64,000 nt of DNA from Malaya genurostris (taxonomy: Eukaryota; Arthropoda; Insecta; Diptera; Culicidae): contig NC_080571.1 of NCBI RefSeq assembly GCF_030247185.1, positions 147,190,389-147,254,388 on the forward strand, given 5' to 3'. Shown here in pieces: positions 1-8,943 of this stretch. Made by a program: the position numbers and the translations under genes. How positions within the stretch are numbered: the stretch's first letter is position 1; the number at the start of each line of letters is the position of its first letter. Under the pieces are notes generated by a model. That model ran no database searches, was not told the origin of the DNA, and worked only from the letters and a program-made list of their open reading frames with translations.

Positions 1-480
1 AAGAAAAACCGACACATAGCAACCAGGAATATTTTTAGTAATTGAGCGCAATGGGCTTACCACTAGTTTTGTTGGCTTGTAAAAAAGACTCATTGATTCG
101 TAATGGACTTATGAATCGTTCATACTTTGAATATATCCTAATTCAATTGATATTGATAGTGATTACTGTTACATTAGGATTATGAATCAAGAGTAATTAT
201 GATTAACTAACATAAGGTTATATATATATATGTATTGACTAACTTGCTTACCATGTATATGCCTGAGTTTAGTAGCAAGCATGGATTCTCTTCAAAAGAA
301 CGATTGAAGACCAGAAAACATGCGTTCTTTTGACTGGAGGATTTATTTATCTCGACTACACTACTAGTAACCACTCACGAAGACTGGAAGTAGGGTTGGC
401 GGTTTTTGAATCCATGCTAATATAATTTGGCTATCACTCCCCAACATAACCTTCCCAAAATTAAACTTCACAGATTGAAG
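1..480. other. No gene seen; AT-rich spacer with a short hairpin
   Basis: No coding frame or RNA gene could be supported here. Positions about 295-335 contain a 10-bp inverted repeat (CAAAAGAACG / CGTTCTTTTG) separated by roughly 20 bases. The phrase TTCAAAAGAACGAT also recurs near 22,840 and 33,045, so it probably belongs to a dispersed repeat rather than a gene. Confidence 0.4.
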
Positions 481-501
481 CACTTGCACGATAAGACCTG
501 T

Positions 502-714
502 TCACAATAAAGCTGCACATAATTCTTTTTTGAGGATCGTTAAAGCTCGAGGCGGTGCAACCTTGGATTTACTGCATAATAGATGCTTGTTTATATTTTT
601 ACCAAACTGGATAAACCTCAAGTGTACACACGCTCCATATGCTAATTCTGACGAGTCTGCAAATCCGTGCAATTCAACAAGACACGAATCTGGGAGCATA
701 GTGTATCGATTCAT
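502..714 (-). pseudogene. BEL/Pao pol fragment (RNase H-proximal region)
   Basis: A 70-codon open frame contains ELHGFADSSELAYGACVHLR followed by a LLCSKSKVAP block and an ELCAALL ending. This succession is characteristic of the RNase H-proximal part of BEL/Pao retrotransposon polyproteins, where a catalytic aspartate sits in the FADSS context. The rest of the polyprotein, LTRs, gag and integrase are absent nearby, so this is an isolated relic. It is not the same piece of pol that survives in the 42-52 kb element, so the two cannot be compared directly. The family is clear; the exact boundaries are not. Confidence 0.75.
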
Positions 715-814
715 AAGGTCATCTGTAAAGGATATATTTTAAATTACTATTTATTGGAGTATGAGTTAAAACTAAATTATTGAGATTTAAATTGGGTGTT
801 CAGCCACAAGTGGT

Positions 815-1410
815 GACTTTTCAGCCCTACTATATACATGATTTGGTTACTACCATGAAGATACCATTTGCTTCCGAAATTCTGTGATTTTTGTGTAGGG
901 AAAATTGTAAATCTACATGTATTGTGTAAAGGGGAAAAGAAATTCGTATACTAACTTACTAACTAATACAGAGAGTGAATCGGTTCAATTGAAGATTGCA
1001 TCGATTTTTGTCGGAATTCGTTTATAATATTATGTGATATTACATCTAATGGTTCTATATTTGTAAGTCTGTGTAACTCATTTGTACTAAACCAGGGATG
1101 ACACTTCAAAATCATTTTCAGAATTTTATTCTGAATCCTTTGAAGGTCAATAACTTGACCGAATTGATACAGCCTAAAGAATGGCTGGTCTGAAAATTTG
1201 TTTATAAATTGATAAATTGTTCTTTAGACAGAGCTTAGAATTTCTGTTTATAAGAGGATATAAACATTTAATATATTTATTACACTTCGCCTGGGTTCCT
1301 TCAATGTGATCCTTGAAAGTGAGTTTTTTGTGCAAAGCAAGTAAACCAAAGCAGGGCCCGAAAATTCCGTTCGTTCGGCACGTCAGAAAAGACATTGCAC
1401 TCTGTTGCAA
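815..1410 (-). pseudogene. Juan/Jockey-like LINE, 3' end fragment
   Basis: This stretch closely matches 57,213-57,760, the 3' end of the Juan-like LINE further along, in the same orientation. It retains the 3' terminal sequence beginning at the AAGTGGTGACTTTTCAGCCCT block and the C-terminal reverse transcriptase region. A short frame at 1174-1410 gives the conserved CNKYIKCLYPLINRNSKLCL segment. About 30 bp of the region after the 'ATCCTTTGAA' block is altered relative to the longer copy. The 5' side stops near 1400, right against the hammerhead repeat. It is a dead, 5'-truncated copy. Confidence 0.75.
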
Positions 1411-1440
1411 AACAAAAAAAGTGTTCTGTAAGTAGCAGAA

Positions 1441-1545
1441 ACTTTACGTCTGCTTAGCGGTTCAAATTGAACTGCCGAGTTTAGCACTAAGCAGTTCAAT
1501 TAGAACTGCTCTGCACTGATGAGTCAAAGACGAAACATAAAACTA
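1441..1545 (+). ncRNA. Hammerhead ribozyme motif, near-complete (type III order)
   Basis: All conserved parts are present in order. Stem III 5' strand TTTACGU ends in the cleavage triplet GUC (predicted cut after 1450). A long stem I starts TGC at 1451 and closes with GCA at 1513-1515. Core CUGAUGA is at 1516-1522, and a 3-bp stem II (GUC-AAA-GAC) at 1523-1531. GAA(A) begins at 1532 and the stem III 3' strand is 1535-1541. Stem III pairs 1443-1449 with 1535-1541 except one A-C opposition (1447/1537). Stem I pairs AGCGGTTC with GAACTGCT beyond a 2-nt internal mismatch. Two decayed relatives lie at 36.8 and 37.0 kb. The motif is seen; self-cleavage is inferred. Confidence 0.75.
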
Positions 1546-1592
1546 ATAAAAACGGTTATGTGCCCTAGCACAAAATTTGGCTAACCCCTAAA

Positions 1593-2105
1593 TGATCTCA
1601 TTCATGCAAATCACTCGAGTCTCTGGTATGCTGGAAAGTACCGAAAAAGGTCATTTACCATTTACTATACGAACTGGTAAAAGAAAAGTTACCAGAAGTT
1701 GTCAGTTTCCACTTGTGACAGCATTCTTATATACATTTAGTTCTTCACTGTATGGATATTTTTCTCAATCTTTTTACAGCAAGTTGAACATCAGAATGAA
1801 AGGTTTGTTCGAACTATTGCTTATGCCCCCAGAGTCACAGTGTCCTGGCTGTTTAGCCTAGGTTGTAAGCGATATTCAGTAGCGCTGCACTCACTGCTAC
1901 CTGATGGAAACTCTTCATGCTATTTGTACTTTTTCACTATTGGGAAAATAGTGAAGAATTAATTGTGTATGAGAATGCAGCCGCAAGTAGAAAGAAACAA
2001 CTTCTGATAACTATGCTTTTGTCGGTTCGGATAGTAGGTGGTAAAAGACCTTTATCGGTATTTTCCGGTATACCAGAGACTCGAGGGATTTGCATAGATG
2101 AGATG
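1593..2105. mobile_element. MITE with ~155-bp terminal inverted repeats
   Basis: The left arm (about 1593-1748) and the reverse complement of the right arm (about 1951-2105) align throughout. The match includes ATGCAAATC, CTCGAGTCTCTGGTAT, TACCGA-AAAGGTC, CAGAAGTTGT and TTCTTCACT blocks. The unpaired centre is only about 200 bp. Two short open frames fall inside it and are not credible genes. Such an architecture fits a non-autonomous DNA transposon. No target duplication could be defined because the left end abuts the hammerhead repeat. The superfamily is unknown. Confidence 0.7.
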
Positions 2106-2590
2106 CTTAAGTTCAACTCCTCTTGCGAAAGTTAAGTTAGTAAAAGATTTCAGTTTGCTAAAATCAACCTTGTCACATCTCGCCTTTCCATTTTTATCTT
2201 CACATAAATGAAATCACTCAAAATCTTTTGACGTAGGATTGCGTCTTTGTTTTCTATACCGGGGTAAAAATTCAAAATATAGAAGTAAAACCATATAGAC
2301 AGTAGTTAGGTTTTGAACATCTACAACTCAACCACGAACAATGTCTCCAATGTTCTCCCTGTTTTTCAAGCCATTGTCATTCCTCTAATTGATATGACGG
2401 TTTCGTATACGTATAAGTCCACGGTTTTCATATGATTTCTGCTCTTCAATGAGTGCGTTGCATTTGAGAAAATTACTCACAGAAAACAAAATTCAGTGTT
2501 GAATCGACTTGCACTCTGTGCGGTTAGATACTGCCGTAGAGAAGGTTGCTTCCACATCGTCCAAGAAGTTCAGGAACTACCTAGAAAAAC
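2106..2590. other. Intergenic, nothing recognised
   Basis: No protein-coding, RNA or repeat signature could be supported on either strand of this AT-rich stretch between the MITE and the degenerate mariner. Confidence 0.4.
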
Positions 2591-2592
2591 AA

Positions 2593-3527
2593 CATCTCTT
2601 GAGCAAAATTTCTTTATTTATTATCTAAATTTTTTATATGATACTTATAGAATGATTTGTCCATGGCCTTAAAATAGGCTTCAGTTGCGGCGATGACTCT
2701 CTCAGATCATCAAATGACAAGTAGTAGCTGGGGCTAGGTTTTTGAGAATATGGTTCAATTTGGCCATTATATCATTGACTTGTGGCACGGTGCATTGTCT
2801 TGGTTAACGATGATTTTTTCTGCTTCATATGAGGCCGTTTTTAACGATTCCATACTTCAAACGCATTAATAACTAAACACTTTTGTTGGTACTTCCTTTT
2901 CAATATAATCGACGTTAATTATACCTCGAGCATCTAAAAACTGACGCCATACTTGTTGCAGCTACCTGTTGCGTTTTCCCCGTCTAAATGTTGATACAAC
3001 TCCGGAAAATAAAGAAAGATCCATGTTTCGTCCACTGTTTCATATCGACGCAAGAAATACTTTTTATTGCGACTAAACAGTGCCGACCAGCTGGAAAAGA
3101 TTTTTGTCATGCCCAGATTTTCGCATACGATCATAAAAGCACTTCCAGTTCAGTTGGACTTTGATTTTGTGTTCATCCATAGCGTTTATCAAAACTTGCT
3201 CACATTTTTTCGGATGACTGCTTAACTTGGTCATTTTAAAATCAGAATACAACAAATCTTTGTTTTCTGAGTGGGGGTAACACTTCTTAAACCATTGCTG
3301 GACTTGCCCGGTTTTTCCTTATAGGAAGCAATGTTTTATCAATAAACGGAATTCGTTATTTTTAAGTTTTCGTAACTCAAAAAGTGTTTGTGGTGCGATT
3401 GACGTGAAAATTTGATACTTGTCTTCTGAACGAGGATGATAGTTTGACATTACAAATGTCATCTCAGTCGGTCCCGGGACTTTTTTTAACAATGTGCTAT
3501 GCACATCAGCGGCTGGATTTGTTTTGT
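2593..3527 (-). pseudogene. Degenerate mariner-family transposase
   Basis: Read on the minus strand, three broken frames give successive mariner pieces. The N-terminal part (3319-3531) ends in an 'LIKHCFL' segment. The middle (3073-3255) carries the second helix-turn-helix region. The 2934-3134 piece contains VDETWIF, the context of the first catalytic aspartate. Further left, the sequence parallels the C-terminal half of the 38.9-40.1 kb mariner: the 'TGGCACGGTGCATTGTCTTG' region encodes the second catalytic motif and 'CCTTAAAATAGGC' lies beyond it. Multiple frameshifts and stops make it inactive. TIRs were not found. Confidence 0.7.
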
Positions 3528-3534
3528 GCACCGT

Positions 3535-3740
3535 TCGATTCGCCCGGGTTTGCGGTTCAATGCATACGGCGCTGGTCTTATAAGCCAGTTGTCATATGTT
3601 CGAGCTCCGACGTGGAATGATTCATAGTGTCAGTACGATCTGTACTAGCCATAAAATGATTCTGTATACTAAGAATAAGTCTGTTGAAACAGGAAGGCCA
3701 AATTCCACAGAAGGAATGTAATGCCAAGACATTGCTTTCG
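3535..3740 (+). repeat. tRNA-derived SINE, copy 1
   Basis: The start resembles a tRNA gene. An A-box-like GCGGTTCAATGCAT segment lies about 40 bases before a B-box-like ATATGTTCGAGCTCC. A tRNA-unrelated body follows and ends in a conserved GTAATGCCAAGAC tail near 3735. A second copy with the same layout lies at 54,906-55,086 on the other strand. This supports a pol III-transcribed SINE family rather than a functional tRNA, because no clean cloverleaf with acceptor stem is present. Confidence 0.7.
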
Positions 3741-4060
3741 ATTCATGCGAGACATCTTTCGCCATCAACCCCAACCAAATAAACGATCAGGGTAACCAAA
3801 ATTCTCAAAGAAATAATTTCGAAAATTTACAAACACAAATAAGTTTATACGGAACCTAAAAGACTGCTGACTGAATATTCCAAACCAATATTGGCAGAAA
3901 TTTTGTAGTTTGATAATGTATTTAAACCTTAAATGCGGAATTTTTGTTTTATAACAAAATATCGAAAACGCTTCTAGCTTCGAATTTACGCGTCGGATAC
4001 AAAATTATATCGAAACAAAATATGCTTTAAAAATCGATTAAATAATCCTTCAAAATAGTG
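3741..4060. other. Intergenic, nothing recognised
   Basis: AT-rich sequence without a supportable gene or repeat call between the SINE and the next LINE fragment. Confidence 0.4.
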
Positions 4061-4061
4061 G

Positions 4062-4545
4062 GTTAGCTCTTGGCTTATGAGGAAAGATAATTAATTGCGT
4101 TTTTGCTGCATTTGGTCAAATTTTCCATTTTGACAGATAATGGCAGAAAATATTTACACTTTTAGGTTTTTACCTGTGGCTAACAGACTTGTGTCGTCAC
4201 ACCAGCTCGTACGGGTGGCAATTCAGATTAAGAATTCTTTTAATAAGAATATTAAAGATTCCATCGTTTTCAGGACCTTTCGGGTTTTTAAGTGTCCTAA
4301 TAATTGACTTAATTTCATCTAAATTCATCTAAGTAATGTCATCTTGTAATAACACTTGAGTTGAAATTTGATCATTTTTCAGTGAGACTTCATTTTCAAT
4401 AGGACTCATAACGTTAAAATTAAAATTGTGGACACTCTCGAACTGCTGAGCAAGTTTTTGAGCTTTTTTACAATTATTTGATTTCTTTCCTTGAGAGCAG
4501 GAATTGGTTTCTGAGGTTTCTTGAATTTTTAAATGTTCTACATGA
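4062..4545 (-). pseudogene. Juan/Jockey-like LINE, internally deleted fragment
   Basis: The region matches two separated blocks of the 57-60 kb Juan-like element: 57,860-58,130 and 58,590-58,930. The several hundred bases between them are missing here. Recognisable anchors include GTGGCTAACAGACTTGTGTC and GAGAGCAGGAATTGGTTTCT. No open frame survives. The missing piece covers the reverse transcriptase catalytic region, so this is an internally deleted dead copy. Confidence 0.75.
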
Positions 4546-5130
4546 CCGATAATACTTGGCTTGTATTAATTTCATTCAGTAGCCTGTCAAGGTTGAATTT
4601 TTAGTTTTGCTATAATGAATTGGTACAATTCGAAGTAATACCTATTATATGATACTACACAGCCATGCATTACTGCTCCAGCAACATCAATGCATTGAAC
4701 TCAACAGACTTGGACATTACTAGCATTATAAAAGACAGTTACATAAAAATAATCGATTTCTTACAATAACAATTTTATTGTATTCAACTCGATTTTATTT
4801 CAACACAAAACCCATGCAGCATTATAAATTCGTGTCATTATTTGATATGTAATGTTTGCTAACGATAAAATGCAACCGTGCCCACCGTGCATTTCTCTCA
4901 CCATCTCGATACGAAAGAACAGCGCGCAAGCAATAAAAAAAATGCGAAAAAGTTTATGTAAATCTCGTTTGTTTTGAATAAAGTTTTATAATTTTGAGCT
5001 GAATTTTCAGATTCTTTGTGAAATTCTGCTAAAAACACTACTTTTCAGTTAAAAAACCATAAACATGCAACGGAACAGTAGCTGTTTATACATTTCAAAA
5101 ACCAATTGCGGCTCGGCAAAGCCAAATTTC
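4546..5130. other. Intergenic AT-rich sequence
   Basis: No gene could be supported. The stretch leads directly into the promoter-like direct repeat at 5131. Confidence 0.4.
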
Positions 5131-5366
5131 AAAATTATAAGTATACTTAGTTGTTCTCTTCCTCAGAACGCGTTCTGATTGGCTGTACTATTGAAATACT
5201 TCAATGCTTTTGCTATACACGTTTAAGTTGAAAAGTTTCGATTCTATTGGTAGTAAGATTATATAAATCCTTTCACAGATCACTGAGCTATGAGCTTTAA
5301 AAATACGAGCAAGGCAAACGCGCCTTATGGATTATCTTTTTTGATACTCGTTTATACCAAACATAT
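5131..5366 (+). repeat. Promoter-like direct repeat, copy 1
   Basis: About 210 bp here is repeated at 6140-6340. It carries ATTGG boxes (GATTGGCTG near 5178 and CTATTGGTAG near 5245), a TATA-like ATTATATAAATCC near 5260, and then CAGATCACTGAGCTATGAGC. The order CCAAT-type box, TATA, start-like sequence looks like a short RNA polymerase II promoter, possibly histone-derived (see 5720-5822). No intact downstream coding sequence remains. Confidence 0.45.
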
Positions 5367-5719
5367 CAGAAAAGTCCTGTTCAATCCTGTTTCGCATGGC
5401 ATATTTTCACACGACCCCATACTAGTATAAAGATGTGTTCAACATCATCACTTCCATTTCGCATTGCCGTTCGTAATTAAATGTGTTAGTGACGGTGCAA
5501 ATTATTTTAACTTCCATCTTAATGAATATTTTGGTAGGAAATATTGAAAGTTGAATTAACTTTTAATGATTATCTGTTACACTAAAAAGTGCCTTGAACT
5601 AATCAACAAGATTTGCATTTAGATCTGAGATGGTACTCGTGTGTGTCTTGTTTCGACAACAGTTGCTCAGAAAATGGTAGGAAAGCGAAAAAATTCAACT
5701 ATTTCTTTATGATGATCTT

Positions 5720-5822
5720 TAGCACTGAAAAGTGCTTTGAATTGTCTGAAAAGTACTGAAAAGTGCTTTGAATGGGCCTTGCTGGACTTTTCGGCTGCCT
5801 TTCTACCGGTTTTCGACGTCAT
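5720..5822 (-). pseudogene. Possible histone H2B relic with histone-type 3' stem-loops
   Basis: From an ATG at 5822 the minus strand reads MTSKTGRKAAEKSSKAH, resembling the lysine/alanine-rich N-terminal tail of insect histone H2B (M..KT..KAA.K..KA.). The core fold is missing: the frame runs straight into two copies of a CAAAGCACTTTTCAGT element at 5730-5775. Its form AGCACU-UUUC-AGUGCU has the 6-bp stem and UUUC loop of a replication-dependent histone mRNA 3' end. A similar element occurs near 5586. The call rests on a short peptide and stem-loops, so it is tentative. Confidence 0.4.
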
Positions 5823-6129
5823 CGTACTGACGGTGTCTCGTGCGTTCAGAGTTGCTGCTTGAATTTAAATGACGCTATTTCTCACATCACATTTCATTTT
5901 CTACCTGCTACTGGCAGCGGTGTACGCTAAAATTCCTTTTCCTGTTCGCAGAACGGGAAACAGTGAGACGACAGGTCCTCGATGTTGCTCGCGCGTGTCT
6001 TGTTTCGGGAACAGTTACTCAGCAAATGGTAGCAAAAATGAACCACTCAACTTTTATATGGATGCTCTTGTATAGATGCATACATCTCGCGTTCTGATTC
6101 CCTGGTGCTGTCATGAGTTAAATCAAACA

Positions 6130-6340
6130 AGTTTTTCAATAGTGTACTATTGAAAAACTTCAATGTTGTTGCAATACACGTTCAAGTTGAAAATTTTCGA
6201 TTCTATTGGTAGTTGATTATATAAATCCTTCCACAGATCACTGAGCTATGAGCTTTCAAAATACGAGAAAGGCAACGGCGCCTTATGAATTATCCCCTTT
6301 ATACTCGATTATACCAAACAATTCAGAAAAGTTTAATTTT
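6130..6340 (+). repeat. Promoter-like direct repeat, copy 2, with 30-bp palindrome
   Basis: This is the second copy of the 5131-5366 repeat, keeping CTATTGGTAG, TTATATAAATCC, CAGATCACTGAGC and the following sequence. It begins with a near-perfect palindrome at 6130-6159 (14-bp arms AGTTTTTCAATAGT / ACTATTGAAAAACT, 2-nt centre) that copy 1 has only in part. A further shared block (TGTCTTGTTTCG...AACAGTT near 5648 and 5998) shows that the original duplication was larger. Confidence 0.5.
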
Positions 6341-6384
6341 GAACTGTTTCATATTATTTCAAACAACTGAAAATTGTGATCATA

Positions 6385-6530
6385 TTTCCGATGGCATGTA
6401 GCAAGAATTATGTTGATTCATTAGATACAACAGAAGATATTCACGATCAAAAACTTATCACTCTCTCAGAGGGTAAATTTTGAAAAGGTGCCCCATAATA
6501 AAGTAAGTCGTATTCACGACAAAACAAAGG
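6385..6530 (+). repeat. Dispersed repeat (copy of 12,751-12,870 and 38,573-38,715)
   Basis: The block contains AAGAATTATGTTG, a central TTTTGAAAAGG, and ends GTCGTATTCACGACAAAA. The same order of blocks occurs at 12,751-12,870 (same strand) and 38,573-38,715 (opposite strand). At 12.7 kb, and less directly at 38.6-40.3 kb, it accompanies the 105-bp satellite, so it is probably part of that satellite-bearing unit. Confidence 0.55.
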
Positions 6531-6867
6531 CGAGGTCTCCTGATACAGTGTTCCTTCCAATAAAATTAAATAAAAACCGTTAAACAGAACAGATAAATAA
6601 TTTCATTGAAAAAAAGTGAGATTATGTAACATAATGTCAGATACATAACCGGATGACGTGAATACGAATAAAACTTTCACGCTTTCTTCATACTTCCGAA
6701 TACCAATTGGTTGATCGATTGTGTGATTTGTGTATGCTTTTCCCATTTCCACAAGAATTTGAAACGATGCATCTAAACTAAAGTATGGATTACGTGAATC
6801 AAACATTCTGAGACTCAATTTAATATTACGAAATAATCATTGTAGTTCTTCATGATAAAATAATAGT

Positions 6868-6883
6868 GGTTCTGAAAAGAACC
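6868..6883 (-). promoter_or_regulatory. Histone mRNA 3' stem-loop-like element
   Basis: The minus strand reads GGTTCTTTTCAGAACC, a perfect 6-bp stem with a UUUC loop, preceded by AAAA and followed by ACTATTA and a purine-rich GAAGAA. This fits the known consensus for replication-dependent histone mRNA 3' ends (GG-pyrimidine stem, UUUC loop, A-rich flank, downstream purine element). No histone coding sequence was found immediately upstream, so it appears to be an orphan relic. Confidence 0.5.
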
Positions 6884-6889
6884 TTTTAT

Positions 6890-7384
6890 GAAGGCGTTCG
6901 TGATAGAGAAAGACGAGTTGAGTTCTGGTTTCGATGAATACCGCTGACTTCCGTCATGCATTTTCAGGCTGACCAGTTGTTCGTGGGTACGATACTAATA
7001 TGGTTGGTGAAGGTATAGAGTTCACAACCGATTACAATCTTCTTGTAAAAAAACATCATTCGCAGAATTGATCAATGATACAATAGGCCTGTGATTTAAA
7101 AAGGGGCCGAATACAATAAGAGTGAAATTAAATTTCGCATAATTCGTTGAAAATATATAATTGATTCTAAAAAGAACCGGTTTGGAGAATTCTAAAATTA
7201 GAAACTAAACCTGATTTCAGAAAATAAATTCAAAACTTAGAACAGACTCAGAATTCAGTTGCAATCTAGTTCTATAACTAAAATTTTGAAACAGAACTCA
7301 GGTCCGAAATCTAGTTCCAGAATCCGGTTCCAGCATGCAGGCTATTAATTCTAAACTTGTATTCCGAACTAAGTTCTGAAACAT
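6890..7384. other. Non-coding, degenerate AGTTC/GAACT-rich sequence
   Basis: From about 7150 to 7385 the sequence is a low-order, degenerate run of words such as CAGAACTCAG, TAGTTCCAGAA and CGGTTCCAG, resembling decayed copies of the mosquito repeats seen elsewhere. No gene was identified. Confidence 0.4.
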
Positions 7385-7853
7385 TAAGACGACTTCTCGC
7401 CTCGACTACCGAAAAGTGAATGAGAGCTGCGACCTCAGCGTTTGAGGTTTTTAACCACGCAGAAAGTGCATTCTTCGACGCTGCTGGTTAAATGAGTCTT
7501 CTCACTTCGACGACCGAAGAGCAAATAAGAGCTGCGACCTGAGCGATTGAGGTTTTTAACCACGCAGAAGGTGCATTCTCCGTCGCTGCTGGTTGAATGT
7601 GTACTCTCGCCCTGATGACCAAGAAGCGAATGAGAACTGCGACCTGAGCGTTTGAGGTTTTTAACCACGCAGAAGGTGCATTTTTCGACGCTGCTGGTTA
7701 AATGAGTCTTCTCACTTCGACGACCGAAGAGCAAATAAGAGCTGCGACCTGAGCGTTTGAGGTTTTTAACCACGTAGAAGGTGCATTCTCCGTCGCTGCT
7801 GGTTGAATGTGTCCTCTCGCCCTGATGACCAAGAAGCGAATGAGAGCTGCGAC
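7385..7853. repeat. 105-bp satellite array, left part
   Basis: About 4.4 monomers repeat with an exact 105-bp period: the word GCTGCGACC (or variant) starts at 7426, 7531, 7636, 7741 and 7846. Because 105 is a multiple of three, one stop-free monomer keeps the minus strand open across the array, giving a 35-residue repeat. That openness is therefore weak evidence for coding. The array is interrupted at 7853 by a LINE and resumes at 12,047. Confidence 0.9.
7838..7853. repeat. Target-site duplication of the Jockey-type LINE (3' side)
   Basis: GAATGAGAGCTGCGAC, 16 bases, directly precedes the poly-T (poly-A on the minus strand) of the LINE and is repeated exactly at 12,047-12,062. Because the target is itself a tandem repeat, similar words occur every 105 bp. 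The placement exactly at both element ends is what supports a true duplication. Confidence 0.75.
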
Positions 7854-8070
7854 CTTTTTTTTTGCATAAATATCTGTTTATTAATCTTATTTTTGAGTAT
7901 TACATCAACATTTTACAGTACAAGTGTTTTGACCCTTTGACCTTTCATCTTTGTTGTTCATACGATTCGTTATTAATAATTGGTGTTTTAGTTACTCTTG
8001 TTTTACATACTAATGTTCAGTCATAATATTTATTTTAATTATTAAAATATCTACCTACTTATGACTATCC

Positions 8071-8496
8071 CTAACCTAATACGTACAAATTTTGTGTTAT
8101 TTGTATTTCAGAGATTGAGTACTTCTCTTCAAATTTCGTGCAGTATTGTTCGAATTTTTGTTCTAGTATATCCAGGGAGGCCATCTCATGTACTTCACTA
8201 GTCCTTGTCCAAGGGGGTAGATTTAGAATCATCTTTAAGATCTTACTTTGAATGCGCTGAAGCCTAAGTTTGTGTGTTCGTGCACAGCCCCGCCAAACAG
8301 GGGCTGCGTATTCAATTGCGGGGTAGATGATTTGTTTATATACAACCATCTGTTTCTTCAGGCACAGTTTAGATGTTCTACAAATCAGCGGATACAGAGA
8401 CCTAATGAGTATGCTGCATTTTTGAACGATTTTGTCAACATGTGACCAAATGTTAACTATATTGCTGCTCTTTACATGATCCCTTTCGGGAACCAC
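8071..8496 (-). pseudogene. Jockey ORF2 C-terminal region
   Basis: A 141-codon frame encodes the region following the reverse transcriptase palm. It contains SILIRSLYPLICRTSKLCLK, a VVYKQIIYPAIEYAAPVW block and a LQRIQSKILKMILNLP block, all typical of Jockey-clade ORF2 C-termini. It ends 208 bp before the poly-A tail, leaving a short 3' untranslated region. The upstream part is cut off at 8497 by unrelated repeat sequence. Whether it belongs to the same original copy as 8944-11,950 is inferred from orientation, shared clade and the flanking target duplication. Confidence 0.8.
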
Positions 8497-8935
8497 CCAT
8501 GAGATTGACTAATCACCATATAACTCTGGAACTGGAAGTCGGATCAAGATAAAATTCAGAAATGTTTCTATGGAATCGTATCATTTAAATATAAGTTTGT
8601 GAAAATTGATTTAGTTATATCCGCGAAAAGTGCACAAAACTGTTACAAACACACAGACATTTTGCACACTCGACGAACTGAATCGAATGGTGCATGACAC
8701 TAGATGGTTAATTTGTATCTAATTAGTTACGGTAGTTTTGAATTTGTTGCTCATTTTTTTTAGTACTTTGCTAAGTGTATATAAAGTTAACGAAACCGCC
8801 CTCCTGAATAAGCTTGGGAACAAATCAAAACACGGTGGATAATTTGTTACTAATAAGTTACGGTAGTATTGAATTTGTTGCTCATTTTTTGAAAATTTTT
8901 TGAGTACTTTGCTAAGTTTATATGAAGGAATGGAT
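8497..8935. repeat. Repeat insertion replacing the LINE catalytic core
   Basis: The left half carries the mosquito TIR-element words (CTGGAACTGGAAGTCGGATC, then GACGAACTGAATCGAATGGT). The right half is a direct repeat of about 80 bp, at 8707-8785 and 8837-8923, sharing AGTTACGGTAGT and TTGAATTTGTTGCTCATTTT. No gene is present. The block occupies the place where the palm domain with the catalytic aspartates would be. Confidence 0.6.
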
Positions 8936-8943
8936 GGAAAGCT

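Noticed and set aside
1550..1580. Alternative hammerhead pairing using GGTTATGTG downstream of GAAAC
   Set aside because: That fold would place G at the cleavage position, which is not allowed; the upstream GUC pairing is far better.
5869..6075. Small frame with a signal-peptide-like N-terminus (MTLFLTSHFIFYLLLAAVYA)
   Set aside because: Its second half overlaps a segment that is duplicated at 5640-5700 without an open frame, and no homologue is recognised. Probably chance in repeat DNA.
7435..7773. A 112-codon protein of 35-residue repeats
   Set aside because: A 105-bp period keeps any stop-free monomer open; no start, promoter or domain supports it. Left as a test in the findings.
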